Assembly (NCBI GenBank): GCA_033675265.1
Contig: JAUJYZ010000450.1
Coordinates: 158,501-222,500 of the forward strand
Direction of reading: 5' to 3'
DNA length: 64,000 nucleotides
Source: Actinostola sp. cb2023
Lineage: Eukaryota > Cnidaria > Anthozoa > Actiniaria > Actinostolidae
Within the stretch, counting starts at the first letter, position 1, and every line of letters starts with the position of its first letter. The notes below the pieces were generated by a model that saw only the letters and a program-made list of their open reading frames with translations, searched no databases and was not told the origin of the DNA. Made by a program: the position numbers and the translations under genes. Positions 24,901 through 33,494 of this stretch are shown in pieces.

Positions 24901-27900
24901 GCTTTACAACGAGTTTTGAACGAGCCAAATCTACAATCAATGGGTTTTATAGATGAAAACTGTTCTTCAAAGTCCACTACATATAAAAGTCTTAATCACA
25001 GAAGAAATTTCTGTCAGTCTGCATTGAGAACAGATATAGAAAAGAATCCTGGTCCTACTCTACTTATTGATCCAAACAAAACAATAAGAGCACCTTATAG
25101 TCAAGGCAATATTTTAGTATTTGGTCGAAAGTTTGTGTTCTTTGATATATACAATAAAAGACAACCAACAACCTCCCAGAGTGGCCTGGTGCAAATAATG
25201 AATATTGGGAATGAGTTGTATACAAGCTTATCTCAATCAGCTGGACAGTCATTTTTGATGATGACAGAATTACCAACAATGCTCACAGTATATGATACAG
25301 ACTATCAATTTGAATACAGCGAAAGCTACACTGGTAATGTACATGGTGACAGAGCAATAAATATTGAGGGTTATACCTACTGCATGCCCATAGATAGAGC
25401 TTTTGAATGTCTGTTGAGGGAAAATTATACTTCATTCATATTAACAATAGGATCCATTACTGTTCAGAATAGAACAATGACCACTAACTAGAAAGTTTAC
25501 ACACTGAATTGTGAAACATTAATAATGGACACTCATTACAAAACATTCCTCATCTGATCTGATTCATTATTATATGTTCTTCCTTTTATTTTAGTTATTG
25601 TCAGTTACTGAAAAAGTATGAGTTTCAATAAAATTCACTAGTTGTCTAATTATAACAATATTGTATTATTGTAGGAGGGGGGGTTACTACCTTTCTCCAA
25701 CTGGTAGGGGTGATCGACGTCCTTTTAGGGTTCAAAATATTTCCTATGTAAACCTTTTAGGATTCCGACACAAGACAGTTATGTAACACGAGTCCATACC
25801 TTTTAGGGTCAATTGAAAGAACACAAGAAATATGTTGTCCAGTCACTGATTAAATGATATCAGCACAATCACTTTTCTGCCATATATGGTCATATATGTC
25901 GTACCTTTTAGGGCTTGAAATCAACATGGCTTCAACAGCTCTTTTAATTTATAATTATGCATACTTTTTAGGGCTCGTTTTCAAAACCGGTCACTGATCA
26001 CCCATATGGCAGTATTTTATATGTTGGCATCATAAACTATTTATTTTAAAATTAGTTTCATAAATAAAATAACACAAAAGCCTGCATGACTACAATGGGC
26101 AGATATCCTAACATCCTTATTCTTGGATGAAAAGCTTATGTAGCAATGTTTAGCATTCAACAGCACTTTAATTTGTATTTCACCATTAGAAGCCCGAGTA
26201 AACGCTTATAGAGCGTCTTGTTTATCCTGAATTGAGGCTGAGAAAATGCGTCTTCTGTCAAGGAGTACAGCGGTATCTAACAACTCGAAACTGGAGTATT
26301 GTGTGTAGAGATTAGCAATCTTCATCTGTAGGTCATTGTCCAACGTGCGCTTGCTGCCAAGAATAACCTCCAGGCCAGAGCAGGAACCATTTTTGCTGGT
26401 CTTCTCAAGATTCTTCCGTTGTTCATCATGGTGATGCCAGGGATGATTAGTAGAGTATTGTTTCCAGACTCCGTTGCCTGTGCTGATAGTGTTAGTTGTG
26501 AACATTACTGTGGTAACAAGTGGGGATGTACCAACAACGCTTACCCCAAGTAAGTATATAATCGTTATATAGCGACTTCAACTGAAGTTCCACTAATACT
26601 CGCAAGACATGAAGTGAAAGTAGTCATTGATATATAGTTTCATGTAAACATATTCAAATGCGCTTCACAAAGTTCACAGAACAGACTGCTAAATTCTGGG
26701 AGCGCACGTGACGTCTTAGTCGCCATATTGGTTCCCGATGACAAAGCATTCCTCATCAGCTTCTCTTGTTGGTTCGTCCAACATGGCCGCTGCATCTTTG
26801 TTATTTATATTTTCTAAAGGGATATTCGGTCACGTGGTAGCACACCAGAGTGACACAGTTCACAATCACGATGTTTGTTAGCATGCTTAGGTGTTTACAA
26901 TTTTTCGTGGTTTTCTTTCCAGGCTTGTTTTGAAGATCTTACCAACAGGTCTCGTAGGGCTCATGATGGCTGTCATGATGGCTGCTCTTATGTCTTCTCT
27001 GTCGTCCGCATTCAACAGCAGTGCCACGATATTTACTGTGGACGTATGGATTTTATTGAGACCAAAGGTACATCAAGGATATTGATTTGGCCTGTATTAA
27101 TGTAAGAAAATAGGCCGACTGACAGGCAGCATGCAGGCGGATAGACATATACCAGGCCCAGAATAGGAATCATTATACTAAACTTATTTCTTAGTACACC
27201 TTAACAATGTACTAACTACTTTAATTTATAACTATTAACAATTACATTTACATATACAAAGTGCATACTACTCAATCTGCAGACAGTACTGTTTCGCTCT
27301 TTGTGAGCTCATCAGTGCAGAACAAAGGTTTATAGTTTATAGTTTACACACCGATTCACATGCACATACAGAACATATATATCATATGTATATATGCGGC
27401 CATACTAGCGTACTAAGGCAGAGTGTATACACACTGTATATATACCATGGGCCGTACTAACGTACTAAGGCAGAGTGTATATACACAGCATACATACCAT
27501 GGGTCGTACTAGCGTACTAAGGCAGAGTGTATATACACAGCACATATACCATGGGCCGTACTAGCGTACTAAGGCAGAGTGTATACACACAGCACATATA
27601 CCATGGGTCGTACTAGCGTACTAAGGCAGAGTGTATACACACAGCACATATACCATGGGCCGTACTAGCGTACTAAGGCAGAGTGTATACACACAGCACA
27701 TATACCATGGGCCGTACTAACGTACTAAGGCAGAGTGTATACACACTGTATATACACCATGGGCCGTACTAGCGTACTAAGGCAGAGTGTATACACACAG
27801 CACATATACCATGGGCCGTACTAACGTACTAAGGCAGAGTGTATATACACAGCACACATACCATGGGTCGTACTAGCGTACTAAGGCAGAGTGTATATAC

Positions 27901-30900
27901 ACAGCACATATACCATGGGTCGTACTAGCGTACTAAGGCAGAGTGTATATACACAGCACATATACCATGGGCCGTACTAACGTACTAAGGCAGAGTGTAT
28001 ACACACTGTATATATACCATGGGCCGTACTAGCGTACTAAGGCAGAGTGTATACACACTGTATATATACCATGGGCCGTACTAGCGTACTAAGGCAGAGT
28101 GTATACACACAGCACATATACCATGGGCCGTACTAACGTACTAAGGCAGAGTGTATATACACAGCACATATACCATGGGCCGTACTAGCGTACTAAGGCA
28201 GAGTGTATATACACAGCACATATACCATGGGTCGTACTAACGTACTAAGGCAGAGTGTATATACACAGCACATATACCATGGGCCGTACTAGCGTACTAA
28301 GGCAGAGTGTATACACACAGCACATATACTATGGGCCGTACTAGCGTACTAAGGCAGAGTGTATACACACAGCACATATACCATGGGCCGTACTAGCGTA
28401 CTAAGGCAGAGTGTATACACACTGTATATATACCATGGGCCGTACTAACGCAGAGTGTATATACACAGCACATATACCATGGGTCGTACTAGCGTACTAA
28501 GGCAGAGTGTATATACACAGCACATATACCATGGGTCGTACTAGCGTACTAAGGCAGAGTGTATACATACTGTATATATACCATGGGCTGTACTAACGTA
28601 CTAAGGCAGAGTGTATATACACAGCACATATACCATAGGGTGTACTAACGTACTAAGGCAGAGTGTATACATACTGTATATATACCATGGGCCGTACTAG
28701 CGTATTAAGGCAGAGTGTATACATACTGTATATATACCATGGGTCGTACTAACGTACTAAGGCAGAGTGTATATACACAGCACACATACCATGGGTCGTA
28801 CTAGCGTACTAAGGCAGAGTGTATACATACTGTATATATACCATGGGCCGTACTAACGTACTAAGGCAGAGTGTATATACACAGCACACATACCATGGGT
28901 CGTACTAGCGTACTAAGGCAGAGTGTATACATACTGTATATATACCATGGGCCGTACTAATTAACGTACTAAGGCAGAGTGTATATACACAGCACACATA
29001 CCATGGGTCGTACTAGCGTACTAAGGCAGAGTGTATACACACAGCACATATACCATGGGTCGCTAGCGTACTAAGGCAGAGTGTATACATACTGTATATA
29101 TACCATGGGCCGTACTAACGTACTAAGGCAGAGTGTATATACACAGCACATATACCATGGGTCGTACTAGCGTACTAAGGCAGAGTGTATATTACACACG
29201 ACATACACCATGCCAGTTCGTAAAAAAACCCTGACATTTCGGATTTTTTCTCGTTTGTTTTATTTGAGCTAATAGTCTTCAAAATACACCACTTTTGATA
29301 AACAAGGATCATTACACGGCACAAATAGATATCGTTTCAATCTGACAACAAATTAGCTTATATATTATAGCTAACTATTTATTTCGTAGCGAGCGAGCGA
29401 GCGCGTGACATATCATGAAGTCAAATTCGATGCGATTCCATTTCTGCATTCCTTTTTTTCTTTAAAAAAAATTCGCACATATACTTTTCAGTTGTCGATC
29501 ACGCTGGATTATTGTTTTCTTGGTCTCTTTCGAATACACATAAACCAACTGGTACACGGACAGACAAACCCGGCGCGAGTACATAGGCAGACAGACCAAC
29601 GGCTGCACAGACAAACAGACCAACGGCTGCACAGACAGACAAACCAATGGGCACACAGACAGCAGGCTGCCAATGGGTACCAACTGGTTAAAAGACAGAC
29701 AGACCAACCAGTACACAGACAGACAGACTGCCTGCCAATCAGTACACATACACCCAAGTTCAAGTTCAAGTTCAATACAATACAAATTGTAACAATGTAA
29801 TATTGAAGTTGAAAAGGTTTTTGCAATAAATATTTATTAAAAAAATAAAAAATAAAAAACGTTCAAGTTCAATTTTTACTTCATTTCAGACTGAATTTTA
29901 TATATTAAATAAATATTAACTAAATATTATGATTAGTTTATTTTGTTGGAGGGCTACTGAGTTATCAGTACAATTATTTTAATTGTAACTATCGTGTGTT
30001 TTACCCTCTGTAAATAAAGTTTATTCATTCATTCATTCATTCATAACATATACATAGGCCGACCGCGACCGACTCAAACACCGACACACCGAGGTACACT
30101 GATATTCGACAGTCAGACCGACAGATATAATAGACACAGACCGATTTAATCTGAAAATATAGCAGTTGTCAGTGCATGGACTCTGTTTTACACTTTTTTG
30201 AATACTAAATTCATTTTAGGCAACAGAGCGTGAAAAGCTTATCGTTGGTCGAGTAGTTGTCGTGTTGCTTGTAGGAGTGAGTTTGTGTTGGCTGCCCATC
30301 ATTCAAGGTAAAATGTTAGATCAGGTTTTTTTCCAAAGTCCGCGCAAACAGATGGAGCTCGATATTTGGATCAAAAGCTTAGGAGATGTAGGGGTGTAAC
30401 ATTGGAGAATAATGCAGATATTTACACATTGCCTGAATATCTGGACAATACACATCTGAAATCGCTTCTTCCAGGTGCCCACGGCAGTCAGTTGTTCGTT
30501 TACATTCAGACCATCCAGTCCTACCTGGCTCCACCCATCACCGTGACGTTCGGGTTGGGTATCATGTGGCCGGGTCTGACCGAGGCTGCTGCTCTAACAG
30601 GACTTATTGTCGGCCTGATGATGGGGGTTCTCAAGTTTATATTTGGTAATGTCTTTCCTCCCCCTGGATGCGGTACCGTAGACGATAGGCCAGCATTTGT
30701 AAAGTTACACTTCATGTGGTACGGTACGTAAGTTATATTAATTAACTAATAGGCGACTTGCACTAAGATGTCACGTGACCCCAACACCCTTAAATCGAAC
30801 AGCAGTGTCAAAATGAACTCCAGAAATGAAAAGAGCAACTCGAAATTAGTAAAAGGGCGAAGCATATCAAACTCATTGCCCATAAATTTGAACATTTGCT

Positions 30901-33494
30901 CTAGCTAACGTACAGTATCTCGCACAGTCGTGGATAAAGCCGGCAATCAAGTAAAACTTCACTGTGTTGGTTACAGCGATCGCTTCGACGAGTAGAGAGC
31001 AACGCTACGTGTAATTGCTCGAAGAATCTCCATTTGAGCCATCAAACTCTCGACTCCAAATGCCTCGTCCACCGACACACAAAAGACGATCAACAATTCA
31101 GGGAAAGACCTATAGTTTTTGGAAGTTTGCCCCATTGAAATTAATCGTAATATACGTGAATCTTGTACCAAAATAAAGGAAATTTATCGCTGAATCCGAT
31201 TTTCGCGATAAACTGAAATGCGTTTCGAGCAAGGGGATAGAGTTTAAACGCAGTTATCCCCGTCTGACCGTGACAACAAGGCACGCTCGCTTGTGAATTA
31301 AAAATCACTACAACCGAGCTCTTCAAAATCTATTTTGCCCCATTAAATTTTAAAGCTGTCACTTTCAAAACTATCTTATATTACAGCTAATATATGATAT
31401 ATTATGAATTCACAGGTAAAAATGTTGTCATTCTCGAACATTTCGAGTAAAATCACAAAATGTTGTAATTTTTACGTGTTGTGTTTGTTTATATCATGTC
31501 AGATGCCAATAAATGGGCATGGAAACTAATTAGAGGCAAATGTTACTATGAGTTTGATATGTTCAGCGCATAATGTCTGACACAGGAGAAATGGCATTAA
31601 AAATAAAATCCATCGTTTTCTAAGATTTTGTTTGGAAAATGCATTGGATGGCACTTCTCTTGCCTTCCAATGCATTTTCCAAACAAAATTAATCTTAGAA
31701 AAGATCCATTTTATTTATTTTTGTCATTTCTCCTGTGTCAGATATTGTGCGCTGAAACTTCGACCTTTTACTAATTTCGAGCTGCTCTTTTCATTTCTGG
31801 AGTTCATTTTGACACTGCTGTTCGATTTAAGGGTGTTGAGGTCACGTGACCTCTTAGTGCAAGTCGCCTATTACGGTAAATACAGTCATTTGCAAAAATT
31901 CTGGCCGCTACGATATATCAATATATCAATATATCGATCGGGTGCATTATGGGTAATTAAATAATGCTATTTTGAGATTTCTAACTTATTAAATGAAGCA
32001 AAATTTACAAACAACAAACGTAAGACTAAAATAAACATTATACTAAATATTTCTACCAACTTTGCTGGCGTTAACCCGATTTTTAAAAAGGGAATTTTCG
32101 ATTATTTAGCGGCCATAATTTTTGCAATCGGCTGTATGTCCAAATATATAGAATATTGCAATCGAATCTCTGCCAGCGAACACCTCTTGTAAACAAACAC
32201 AACGAATCAGCGATTTATTACAGTAAATCGACTCTGCTATCTCGACCTCGGTGATGTCGAACTCCTCGCAATATCAAACATTTGTGTTTATCCCTTGGAT
32301 TTCAGTTGACATCCGTGATTTCTTCTTCGCTGGAGTGAAAACACTATCTATAACCGTGCAACAGTTTGGACTGACTAAATAGCGCTAATTAAATGATAGA
32401 AAACAAAATATATAAAACTATTTAATACTAGCTGGCTAAATAGTACTAATAATTTATGTTGCACGGTGTTTACTGAAATGTTTGTACTCTAACCGGCTGG
32501 AGTGCCTAATAATACGTACAACCTTATTATTTTTATTTGATCAATAAATAAGTTTCAAAGTTGAATTTGTTTTTGTAGGTTTGATAATATTTGGAGTATG
32601 TGGTATTGTCGAGATAGTAGTAAGTATATTTACCTCAAAAGTACCACGTGAAGAACTAGGTGGGTTGACCTGGCCGACTATCAACGACCGTCCCATCTCC
32701 CATGGAGCCATAGGCGAGGAAGGTTCGTCCATGGCAACTGGAGGCAACAAGTATGAGCTATTTCAAATGAACCAGGATCCCAAAAGTGTCAATGGGGAAG
32801 AGATGGGTAAGTAATTAAATGACAAGATCTCCAGGCACACTTGCTAAATATAAATAGAAAGGCCAGGCAGGTAGCCGAGTACAGACAGAAGACAAGCGGA
32901 TAGACGGATACACGCATGTAGACAGGCAGACAGATTAGCATACAAGCAGAAAGAATAACGGACAAGATCAGGCAGAAAATAAAGCAAGACAGGCGGACAA
33001 ACAGACAGACAGACAGACAGACAGGTAGGTAGACAGACAAGATCATTATACTGAAAGAAAGGCGAACATGGAGGTAGCCTGTCATTACGACAGTCAGAGA
33101 TTGTCCCACAGATAGACAAGAAGATGGACAGACACTCAGAAAGTCGATCGACACACCAGCAAGTCGGTAGGGAGGCAGATGAAATGGCAAACTTTGAGTT
33201 TCCTTTAGAGTACTCTAATCCCATGTACAAAGCTTCTGTAATTGAAGCATACTGTTTAACACTATCGTTAATTCATGTGTATCATTAGGAAGAAACACTC
33301 CAACTGTTCAGGCCGATGATGTTGAGACCCGCCCACACTACAAAGGTCAGATTGAAGGCCAAACCGTCAAGAAGCTCGAATACCTTGATGTGGTGCCATT
33401 TGCCGAGGAGACACCCCTACAAAAGTGGGCCTTACGGGGTTTCAGTCTTTTTACGCTGGCGTCACTAGTATTCTTGTGGATATACTATAGATAA
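11939..33494 (+). CDS. SLC5 (SGLT-like) sodium/solute symporter gene, 11 exons seen
   Basis: The gene spans about 21.6 kb. Eleven exons join with GT-AG sites and matching phases into about 595 codons: 11939-12034, 17128-17232, 17962-18067, 20283-20363, 22767-23032, 26332-26549, 26923-27067, 30220-30307, 30475-30723, 32579-32806, 33289-33494. The product matches SGLT-family Na+-coupled sugar/inositol-type transporters of the plasma membrane. Visible hallmarks are [37 protein letters not shown] across an exon junction, [30 protein letters not shown] (the TM8 region whose two serines bind Na+ in SGLT1), and [12 protein letters not shown]. About 80 residues expected between exon 1 and MPEYL (late TM1 and TM2, with part of the sugar and Na+ sites) were not found. 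The substrate cannot be told from sequence. Orthology within SLC5A1/A4/A9/A10/A11 is unresolved. Confidence 0.9.
12035..13086 (+). other. SLC5 intron, 5' part
   Basis: No further SLC5 exon is recognisable here. A segment at about 12555-12625 (AGAGAACCCAAGA ... AGACGCCCAGATGACCC) recurs at about 14806-14872, so it is part of a dispersed repeat. The remainder looks unique and AT-rich. Confidence 0.5.
13087..14592. mobile_element. TA-flanked DNA element with AGATCGATCT subterminal arrays
   Basis: The terminal inverted repeats begin AGGGCGCGTTCACACTGGGG and are flanked by TA at 13087-13088 and 14591-14592. Inside each end are tandem palindromes AGATCGATCT/CAGATCGATC (13110-13335 and 14466-14570). 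These could bind a transposase cooperatively. The interior of about 1 kb has no transposase but includes a tRNA-like segment at 14345-14415. It lies in the SLC5 intron where the missing exon would be expected. Confidence 0.8.
14345..14415 (-). tRNA. tRNA-like segment / tRNA-derived SINE head (degenerate)
   Basis: On the minus strand a box A-like TAGGTAAGACG (14397-14407) is followed about 35 bp later by a canonical box B GGTTCGAATCC (14362-14372), with GTTGGACTACGACG between. The layout resembles a tRNA body. The T stem has one mismatch and no proper acceptor stem pairs, so it is a pseudo-tRNA or SINE promoter rather than a working tRNA. It lies inside the DNA element at 13087-14592. Confidence 0.5.
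15016..15093. repeat. (GAT)n(ATT)n(GTC)n compound microsatellite
   Basis: Uninterrupted GAT, then TTA, then CGT triplets. The low-complexity ORF across it is an artefact. Confidence 0.9.
15845..16572 (+). pseudogene. Broken LINE reverse transcriptase (L1/Tx1-like)
   Basis: The first frame opens at about 15845 and reads [15 protein letters not shown], matching the first conserved block of non-LTR reverse transcriptases, then [13 protein letters not shown] frameshift at about 16090 restores [12 protein letters not shown] and [13 protein letters not shown]. Two stops at about 16270, then [13 protein letters not shown] (catalytic Asp region), further stops, and [13 protein letters not shown] follow. 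The copy ends before the second catalytic (YADD/FADD) block. It is a truncated dead LINE inside the SLC5 intron, in the host orientation. The L1/Tx1 assignment is by motif resemblance only. Confidence 0.8.
16790..16930. repeat. Degenerate GGGATCA-rich tandem repeat
   Basis: Many spaced copies of GGGATCA / GGATCA occur, for example GATCGGGATCA and CTGGGATCAG. The period is irregular. No function visible. Confidence 0.5.
17128..17232 (+). CDS. SLC5 exon with MPEYL motif (TM3 region)
   Basis: The exon has 35 codons, phase 0 at both ends, acceptor TAG at 17125-17127 and GTAAGT donor at 17233. It encodes [12 protein letters not shown] followed by the helix [17 protein letters not shown]. The 105-bp length and its position in the protein match what I recall for vertebrate SGLT genes, suggesting a conserved exon. 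Confidence 0.9.
17621..17938. mobile_element. MITE with TIR TTTTTACCGATACGGC
   Basis: The left end TTTTTACCGATACGGCGGCC is matched by GGCTGCCGTATCGGTAAAAA at the right. Inner arms also pair (GGGATGCTCAGGGTGCAA with its complement). It ends less than 30 bp before the SLC5 exon at 17962, so it forms the end of that intron. Confidence 0.75.
17962..18067 (+). CDS. SLC5 exon (TM4)
   Basis: Acceptor AG at 17960-17961, donor GTAAGT at 18068, phase 0 in and phase 1 out, 106 bp. It encodes [20 protein letters not shown] followed by the helix [16 protein letters not shown], aligned with the SGLT segment after FTKIS. Confidence 0.9.
18245..20002. mobile_element. Non-autonomous DNA element, TIR GACTGGGAGCAGTGAGCTGG
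   Basis: About 28 bp at the left (GACTGGGAGCAGTGAGCTGG, then TGCTCAAA) is the inverse of the right end TTTGAGTACCAGCTCACTGC. It is 1.76 kb long and AT-rich, with an internal direct repeat GAAAACGAGAATGGTG at 18667 and 19018. The 116-codon minus ORF at 19123-19473 has no recognisable domain, so no transposase is called. Confidence 0.7.
20283..20363 (+). CDS. SLC5 exon (TM5)
   Basis: 81 bp, acceptor AG at 20281-20282, donor GTAAGT at 20364, phase 1 to phase 1. It encodes [20 protein letters not shown] followed by AIVLSIL. The block [10 protein letters not shown] is a strong SGLT-family signature. Confidence 0.92.
20681..21699. repeat. Minisatellite, unit 75-79 bp, 13 copies
   Basis: Each unit contains GTCACGTGTCACCCTC, TACCTACCTACCTATAGG and ACAACTCTCTCAATAC. 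Units differ mainly by a 2-3 bp indel near TATTGTCTAG and a few substitutions. It lies in an SLC5 intron. Confidence 0.95.
21941..22262. repeat. (CAAT)n microsatellite with CAAC interruptions
   Basis: About 320 bp of AATC-type tetranucleotides with C/T and A/G variants. The long Asn/Gln/Ser/Ile ORF across it is read-through. Confidence 0.95.
22767..23032 (+). CDS. SLC5 exon with glycosylated loop and YWCTDQ
   Basis: 266 bp, acceptor AG at 22765-22766, donor GT at 23033, phase 1 in and phase 0 out. It encodes the extracellular loop ([19 protein letters not shown], then asparagines in NST, NSS, NAT and NGT sequons) and the helix ending [10 protein letters not shown]. The Tyr-Trp pair before CTDQ corresponds to substrate-site residues of SGLT1. 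Confidence 0.92.
23169..23300. mobile_element. MITE family A, copy 2 (right end missing)
   Basis: The left end TAGAGTCGTTTTGGTATGAG is followed by GGAAACCTACGGTACGGAG and the internal segment CAACCAATCACAG. The usual right terminus is absent, so the copy is truncated. Confidence 0.65.
23800..23890 (-). repeat. Dispersed repeat B, copy 1
   Basis: It shares AATACTCCAGTTTCGAGTTG and GTACTCCTTGACTGAAGACG with copies at 26225, 50925 and 51093. On the minus strand it begins in the GACGCTAAGGCTGAGC region and ends at the CTGGAGTATT motif. Confidence 0.65.
24202..25491 (+). CDS. 429-codon ORF with 2A-like motif and protease-like C-terminal domain
   Basis: Uninterrupted ORF from ATG 24202 to TAG 25489-25491, lying within an SLC5 intron on the same strand. 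Residues 278-285 read DIEKNPGP, matching the 2A consensus D(V/I)ExNPGP at which ribosomes skip the Gly-Pro bond; this would give about 284- and 145-residue products. The first part is hydrophilic with a basic patch near residue 225 ([11 protein letters not shown]). The second part ([25 protein letters not shown] across residues 334-358, then [12 protein letters not shown]) resembles, from memory, the cysteine-protease/OTU-like domain in ORFs of large cnidarian transposons. The stretch where the catalytic Cys would lie reads [13 protein letters not shown], with no Cys, so the enzyme may be dead or truncated. Probably transposon-derived; the function of the N-terminal part is unknown. Confidence 0.75.
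   Translation: MTSSITEMIYRLLLDTLFSLTNAHAVRGRPTLKEDERFRNGSVHELEELQINTNELQNNINMNIMNSNKNSSENCIAMHSVLHNTKPDELKFDDKKQTDILKKGENFKAAMIESYELHKASTESILQDCKQQLTIVETKSNVRIQANLCSENVHDDSSINEINEFRSRRAMFVFCIEKTVPASSQIHHIVNNISLRIARRDCYRPIPSTIKRQSFRKITYRSIHIVSKRRKKKALQRVLNEPNLQSMGFIDENCSSKSTTYKSLNHRRNFCQSALRTDIEKNPGPTLLIDPNKTIRAPYSQGNILVFGRKFVFFDIYNKRQPTTSQSGLVQIMNIGNELYTSLSQSAGQSFLMMTELPTMLTVYDTDYQFEYSESYTGNVHGDRAINIEGYTYCMPIDRAFECLLRENYTSFILTIGSITVQNRTMTTN
25675..26015. mobile_element. Element family C, copy 1 (iterated CCTTTTAGGG)
   Basis: It begins GGAGGGGGGGTTACTACC and TGGTAGGGGTGATCG, then repeats CCTTTTAGGG or TTTTTAGGG about every 60-80 bp. It is the complement of the better preserved copy at 58563-58956. 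Non-coding. Confidence 0.7.
26225..26305 (+). repeat. Dispersed repeat B, copy 2, next to an SLC5 acceptor
   Basis: CTGAATTGAGGCTGAG through AACTCGAAACTGGAGTATT matches the other B copies. It ends about 27 bp before the exon at 26332. Confidence 0.65.
26332..26549 (+). CDS. SLC5 exon VIVQR to AYPK
   Basis: 218 bp, acceptor AG at 26330-26331, donor GTAAGT at 26550, phase 0 in and phase 2 out. It encodes [18 protein letters not shown], the helix [19 protein letters not shown], then MISRVLFPD and a cysteine-rich loop ([17 protein letters not shown]) ending NNAYPK. The cysteine spacing matches the extracellular loop of SGLT proteins. Confidence 0.92.
26923..27067 (+). CDS. SLC5 exon (TM8, Na+-site serines)
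   Basis: 145 bp after the acceptor TTTCCAG. One base completes the Lys codon from the previous exon, and it ends in phase 0 before GTACAT. It encodes [20 protein letters not shown], then [20 protein letters not shown] and VWILLRPK. The double serine after LM aligns with the Na+-coordinating serines of SGLT1. Confidence 0.92.
27385..29212. repeat. 52-bp minisatellite, about 35 copies
   Basis: The unit contains GTACTAGCGTACTAAGGCAG, then AGTGTATACACACAGCACAT, then ATACCATGGGCC. Two subtypes alternate (CACAGCACATATA or CACTGTATATATA; TAGCG or TAACG), suggesting higher-order amplification. One or two units are internally shortened (near 28446 and 29059). It lies in an SLC5 intron. Confidence 0.95.
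29555..29745. repeat. CAGACAGACCAA-rich low-complexity tract
   Basis: Irregular repeats of ACAGACAGACCAAC with GGCTGCA or GGTACAC spacers. The Gln/Arg-rich and Cys/Leu/Val-rich ORFs on both strands are artefacts of the repeat. Confidence 0.8.
29990..30045 (+). repeat. Retroelement 3' tail with (ATTC)n
   Basis: TACCCTCTGTAAATAAAG is followed by an ATTC simple repeat. It belongs with the tails at 1141 and 54470. Confidence 0.55.
30220..30307 (+). CDS. SLC5 exon (TM9)
   Basis: 88 bp, acceptor AG at 30218-30219, donor GT at 30308, phase 0 in and phase 1 out. It encodes [19 protein letters not shown] followed by [10 protein letters not shown], aligning with the SGLT helix that ends W(I/V)PI(I/V)Q. 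Confidence 0.9.
30475..30723 (+). CDS. SLC5 exon (TM10-TM12)
   Basis: 249 bp, phase 1 to phase 1, acceptor AG at 30473-30474. It encodes [20 protein letters not shown] and [19 protein letters not shown], then the helix [18 protein letters not shown] and a [12 protein letters not shown] loop ending HFMWY. The Gln in YIQ aligns with the sugar-contacting Gln457 of human SGLT1. A stronger-looking GTAAGT lies 4 bp further on, but only the GTACGT at 30724 keeps the frame into the next exon. Confidence 0.9.
30747..31873. mobile_element. Inverted-repeat element with nested palindrome
   Basis: Arms of about 110 bp start TAATAGGCGACTTGCACTAA and contain GTCACGTGACC. They are near-perfect complements at the two ends. 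A second palindromic element (31549-31757) lies inside. No transposase. It starts about 20 bp after the SLC5 donor at 30724. Confidence 0.8.
31549..31757. mobile_element. Nested palindromic MITE
   Basis: TTCAGCGCATAATGTCTGAC and the inner AATGCATTGGA blocks pair across a centre at about 31655. The whole unit is almost a perfect hairpin within 30747-31873. Confidence 0.75.
31881..32136. mobile_element. Tc1/mariner-type MITE, TIR TACAGTCATTTGCAAAAATT
   Basis: Ends TACAGTCATTTGCAAAAATT and AATTTTTGCAATCGGCTGTA are inverted repeats with TA tips. Both ends carry a GGCCGCTA/TAGCGGCC block. Non-coding. Confidence 0.75.
32579..32806 (+). CDS. SLC5 exon (TM13 and cytoplasmic loop)
   Basis: 228 bp, phase 1 to phase 1, acceptor AG at 32577-32578, donor GTAAGT at 32807. 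It encodes the helix [19 protein letters not shown], then [16 protein letters not shown] and a hydrophilic loop with [16 protein letters not shown]. Confidence 0.9.
32860..33180. repeat. CAGACAGA-rich degenerate tandem repeat
   Basis: Irregular GACAGACAGACAGACAG and AGGCAGACAGAT units fill most of the last SLC5 intron. Long minus-strand Leu/Ser/Cys ORFs over it are artefacts. Confidence 0.75.
33289..33494 (+). CDS. SLC5 last exon (C-terminal helix and stop)
   Basis: Acceptor AG at 33287-33288, stop TAA at 33492-33494. It encodes a hydrophilic stretch, then [20 protein letters not shown] ending VFLWIYYR. A final helix next to the C-terminus is the normal SGLT layout. Confidence 0.9.

Noticed and set aside
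29405..29826. ORFs on both strands rich in Gln/Arg or Cys/Leu/Val
   Set aside because: Produced by the CAGACAGACC repeat, with no splice or domain support.
32789..33230. Long minus-strand ORFs rich in Leu, Ser and Cys
   Set aside because: They lie over a CAGACAGA repeat in the last SLC5 intron.
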